Assembly: GCA_024642465.1 (NCBI GenBank)
Contig: JAHEBA010000024.1
Span: 1-37,623 of the forward strand
Direction: 5' to 3'
DNA: 37,623 nt
Source of the DNA: Alphaproteobacteria bacterium
GTDB lineage: Bacteria > Pseudomonadota > Alphaproteobacteria > Rhizobiales > Aestuariivirgaceae
Shown: positions 36,613-37,623 of the stretch, piece after piece
Layout of the letters: the number at the start of each line of letters is the position of its first letter
Position numbering within the stretch: the stretch's first letter is position 1
Translations under genes and position numbers: made by a program
Notes under the pieces: generated by a model
Seen by the model: only the letters and a program-made list of their open reading frames with translations
Databases searched by the model: none
What the model was told of the DNA's origin: nothing

Positions 36613-37623
36613 CTACCCAGCCTTGAACACCACCCCGCCCGACACCGGTTCGCTGACGCCGGTCGTCGTAGGCCAGGTCAGCGGCAAGCCGCGAAGGCTG
36701 CGCACGGCAAGGTAGGCCCAGGCTTCCGCCTCGATTGCGTCGCCGTCCACGCCGATGGCCTCTGCCGGTACAACCGGCGCATCTACCAGCGAGGCCAGGC
36801 ATTCCATCAGGAAGCGGTTTTTGCGCCCTCCACCGCAGATTACCCAGTATTTCGGCGGCTCGTGCGCCCAGGTGGCGGCGTCGGCAATGGTGTGCGCCGT
36901 AAACCAGGCCAGCGTGGCTGCGCCATCCGCGGCCTTCAGCCCTTGCACGCCGTCCAGTGTGAAACTGCCCCGGTCGAGCGACTTGGGCGGCTGTTCCAGA
37001 AAGAACGGATGTGCGCGCAGCCGCGCCAGCGCATGATCATCCACGGTTCCAATCCGGGCCAGCGCACCGTCAATGTCTACCGGGTGGCCGGTGTGGCCGA
37101 AGCACCAGTCGTCCATCAGCGCATTGCCGGGGCCGGTGTCGAAGGCCAGCAGGCGGCCATCACCCTCCACGAAGGTGACGTTGGCCACGCCACCGATGTT
37201 GACGAAGGCGACCGGCTGTTCGGGCACCTTGTGGGCAAGTGCAGCGTGATAGGCGGGCGCCAGCGGCGCGCCCTGCCCGCCATGCGCCATGTCATTGGCC
37301 CGCAAGTCAGCGACCACGCGCATGCCGGTGAGGCTTGCCAGCAACTGGCCGTCGCCCAGCTGGATGGTGAGGCCAGCTTCCGGGCGGTGCAGGACCGTCT
37401 GCCCATGAAAGCCGATTACCGAGTCATCTGAATCGGATATGCGGTGGTGCTCACGGAAAGTCTGAACGGCCTCGGCGTGCCAGCGGGTCAGGTCGCGCTC
37501 GATGTCCGCCAGCTTGCCGGGCCGGGCCGTGCGGTCCGTCAAGCCTGTAGCAAGCCTCATCGCTTCAGCCAGCATTTCGCGTTGCGCAGGCGAATAAGGG
37601 ACGCTCTCGAAGGCATGCACCTC
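36613..37623 (-). CDS. anmK: Anhydro-N-acetylmuramic acid kinase (N-terminus outside window)
   Basis: The frame runs from the window edge to a stop at 36613 and covers about 336 residues of an enzyme of about 370; the initial MSGTSLDG strand and start codon are missing. ATPase-superfamily motifs seen include IGFHGQTVLHRPEAG, the DTGPGNALMDDW phosphate segment, FVNIGGVANVT, CGGGRKN and the C-terminal GDAIEAEAWAYLAVRSL. The enzyme phosphorylates and opens 1,6-anhydro-N-acetylmuramate, recycling cell-wall sugar in the cytoplasm. 221 bases separate it from the TAXI gene downstream, so it is probably a separate unit; that gap contains no gene that I can support. Confidence 0.93.
   Translation of the reverse strand, partial: EVHAFESVPYSPAQREMLAEAMRLATGLTDRTARPGKLADIERDLTRWHAEAVQTFREHHRISDSDDSVIGFHGQTVLHRPEAGLTIQLGDGQLLASLTGMRVVADLRANDMAHGGQGAPLAPAYHAALAHKVPEQPVAFVNIGGVANVTFVEGDGRLLAFDTGPGNALMDDWCFGHTGHPVDIDGALARIGTVDDHALARLRAHPFFLEQPPKSLDRGSFTLDGVQGLKAADGAATLAWFTAHTIADAATWAHEPPKYWVICGGGRKNRFLMECLASLVDAPVVPAEAIGVDGDAIEAEAWAYLAVRSLRGLPLTWPTTTGVSEPVSGGVVFKAG

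Overview
The window is GC-rich bacterial chromosome with tightly packed genes, many ATGA-type stop/start overlaps and families typical of Alphaproteobacteria: a SUF iron-sulfur operon headed by an IscR-like regulator and carrying SufT, a trimethylammonium phosphonate oxygenase pair, a glycyl-aspartyl-arginyl-tailed RhlE helicase, and Bug/TAXI solute-binding proteins. A mirror-image intergenic palindrome of a type common in that class is also present. The genus cannot be fixed from the sequence. No rRNA, tRNA, CRISPR array, prophage or intact insertion sequence was seen.

Layout. 1-7.3 kb (minus strand): end of a class II aldolase, an SDR oxidoreductase, a flavoprotein and a TPR protein in overlapping order, a small unknown gene with its own terminator, a metallo-beta-lactamase-fold protein, a parvulin, a methyltransferase and a fatty acid desaturase. 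7.4-11 kb: a LysR regulator divergent from tmpAB (conversion of 2-trimethylaminoethylphosphonate to glycine betaine and phosphate), then an exported diheme cytochrome c. 11-13.1 kb: parE. 13.1-14 kb: a structured, repeat-containing stretch without a convincing gene. 14-15.7 kb: an alpha/beta hydrolase, dtd and a membrane protein. 15.8-18.3 kb: a two-gene translationally coupled unit joining a fused glutamate-mutase-like B12 enzyme with a P5C-reductase-like dehydrogenase; this is the best candidate here for an undescribed pathway. 18.8-19.4 kb: a strong plus-strand promoter drives a stretch with strong hairpins and no gene, a candidate non-coding RNA, followed by a palindromic repeat. 19.6-23.6 kb: rhlE, a polysaccharide flippase, and a lipid A acyltransferase-like gene broken by an in-frame TGA.

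23.7-32.0 kb (minus strand) is a long SUF operon: iscR-like regulator, IscS-like desulfurase, sufB, two small membrane/exported genes (the second frameshifted), sufC, sufD, a VOC protein, sufS, sufT, sufA. A -35/-10 pair with an iron-box-like palindrome on the presumed start site lies upstream. 32.3-34.2 kb (plus): an alpha/beta hydrolase coupled to an iron-type alcohol dehydrogenase. 34.2-36.4 kb (minus): a Bug/TctC and a TAXI solute-binding protein with no permease in the window. The window ends inside anmK, the kinase that recycles anhydro-N-acetylmuramic acid.

Two reading-frame lesions (a nonsense codon at 22772-22774 and a one-base shift near 28320) lie about 5.5 kb apart; they may be real gene decay or assembly errors and should be checked against reads.
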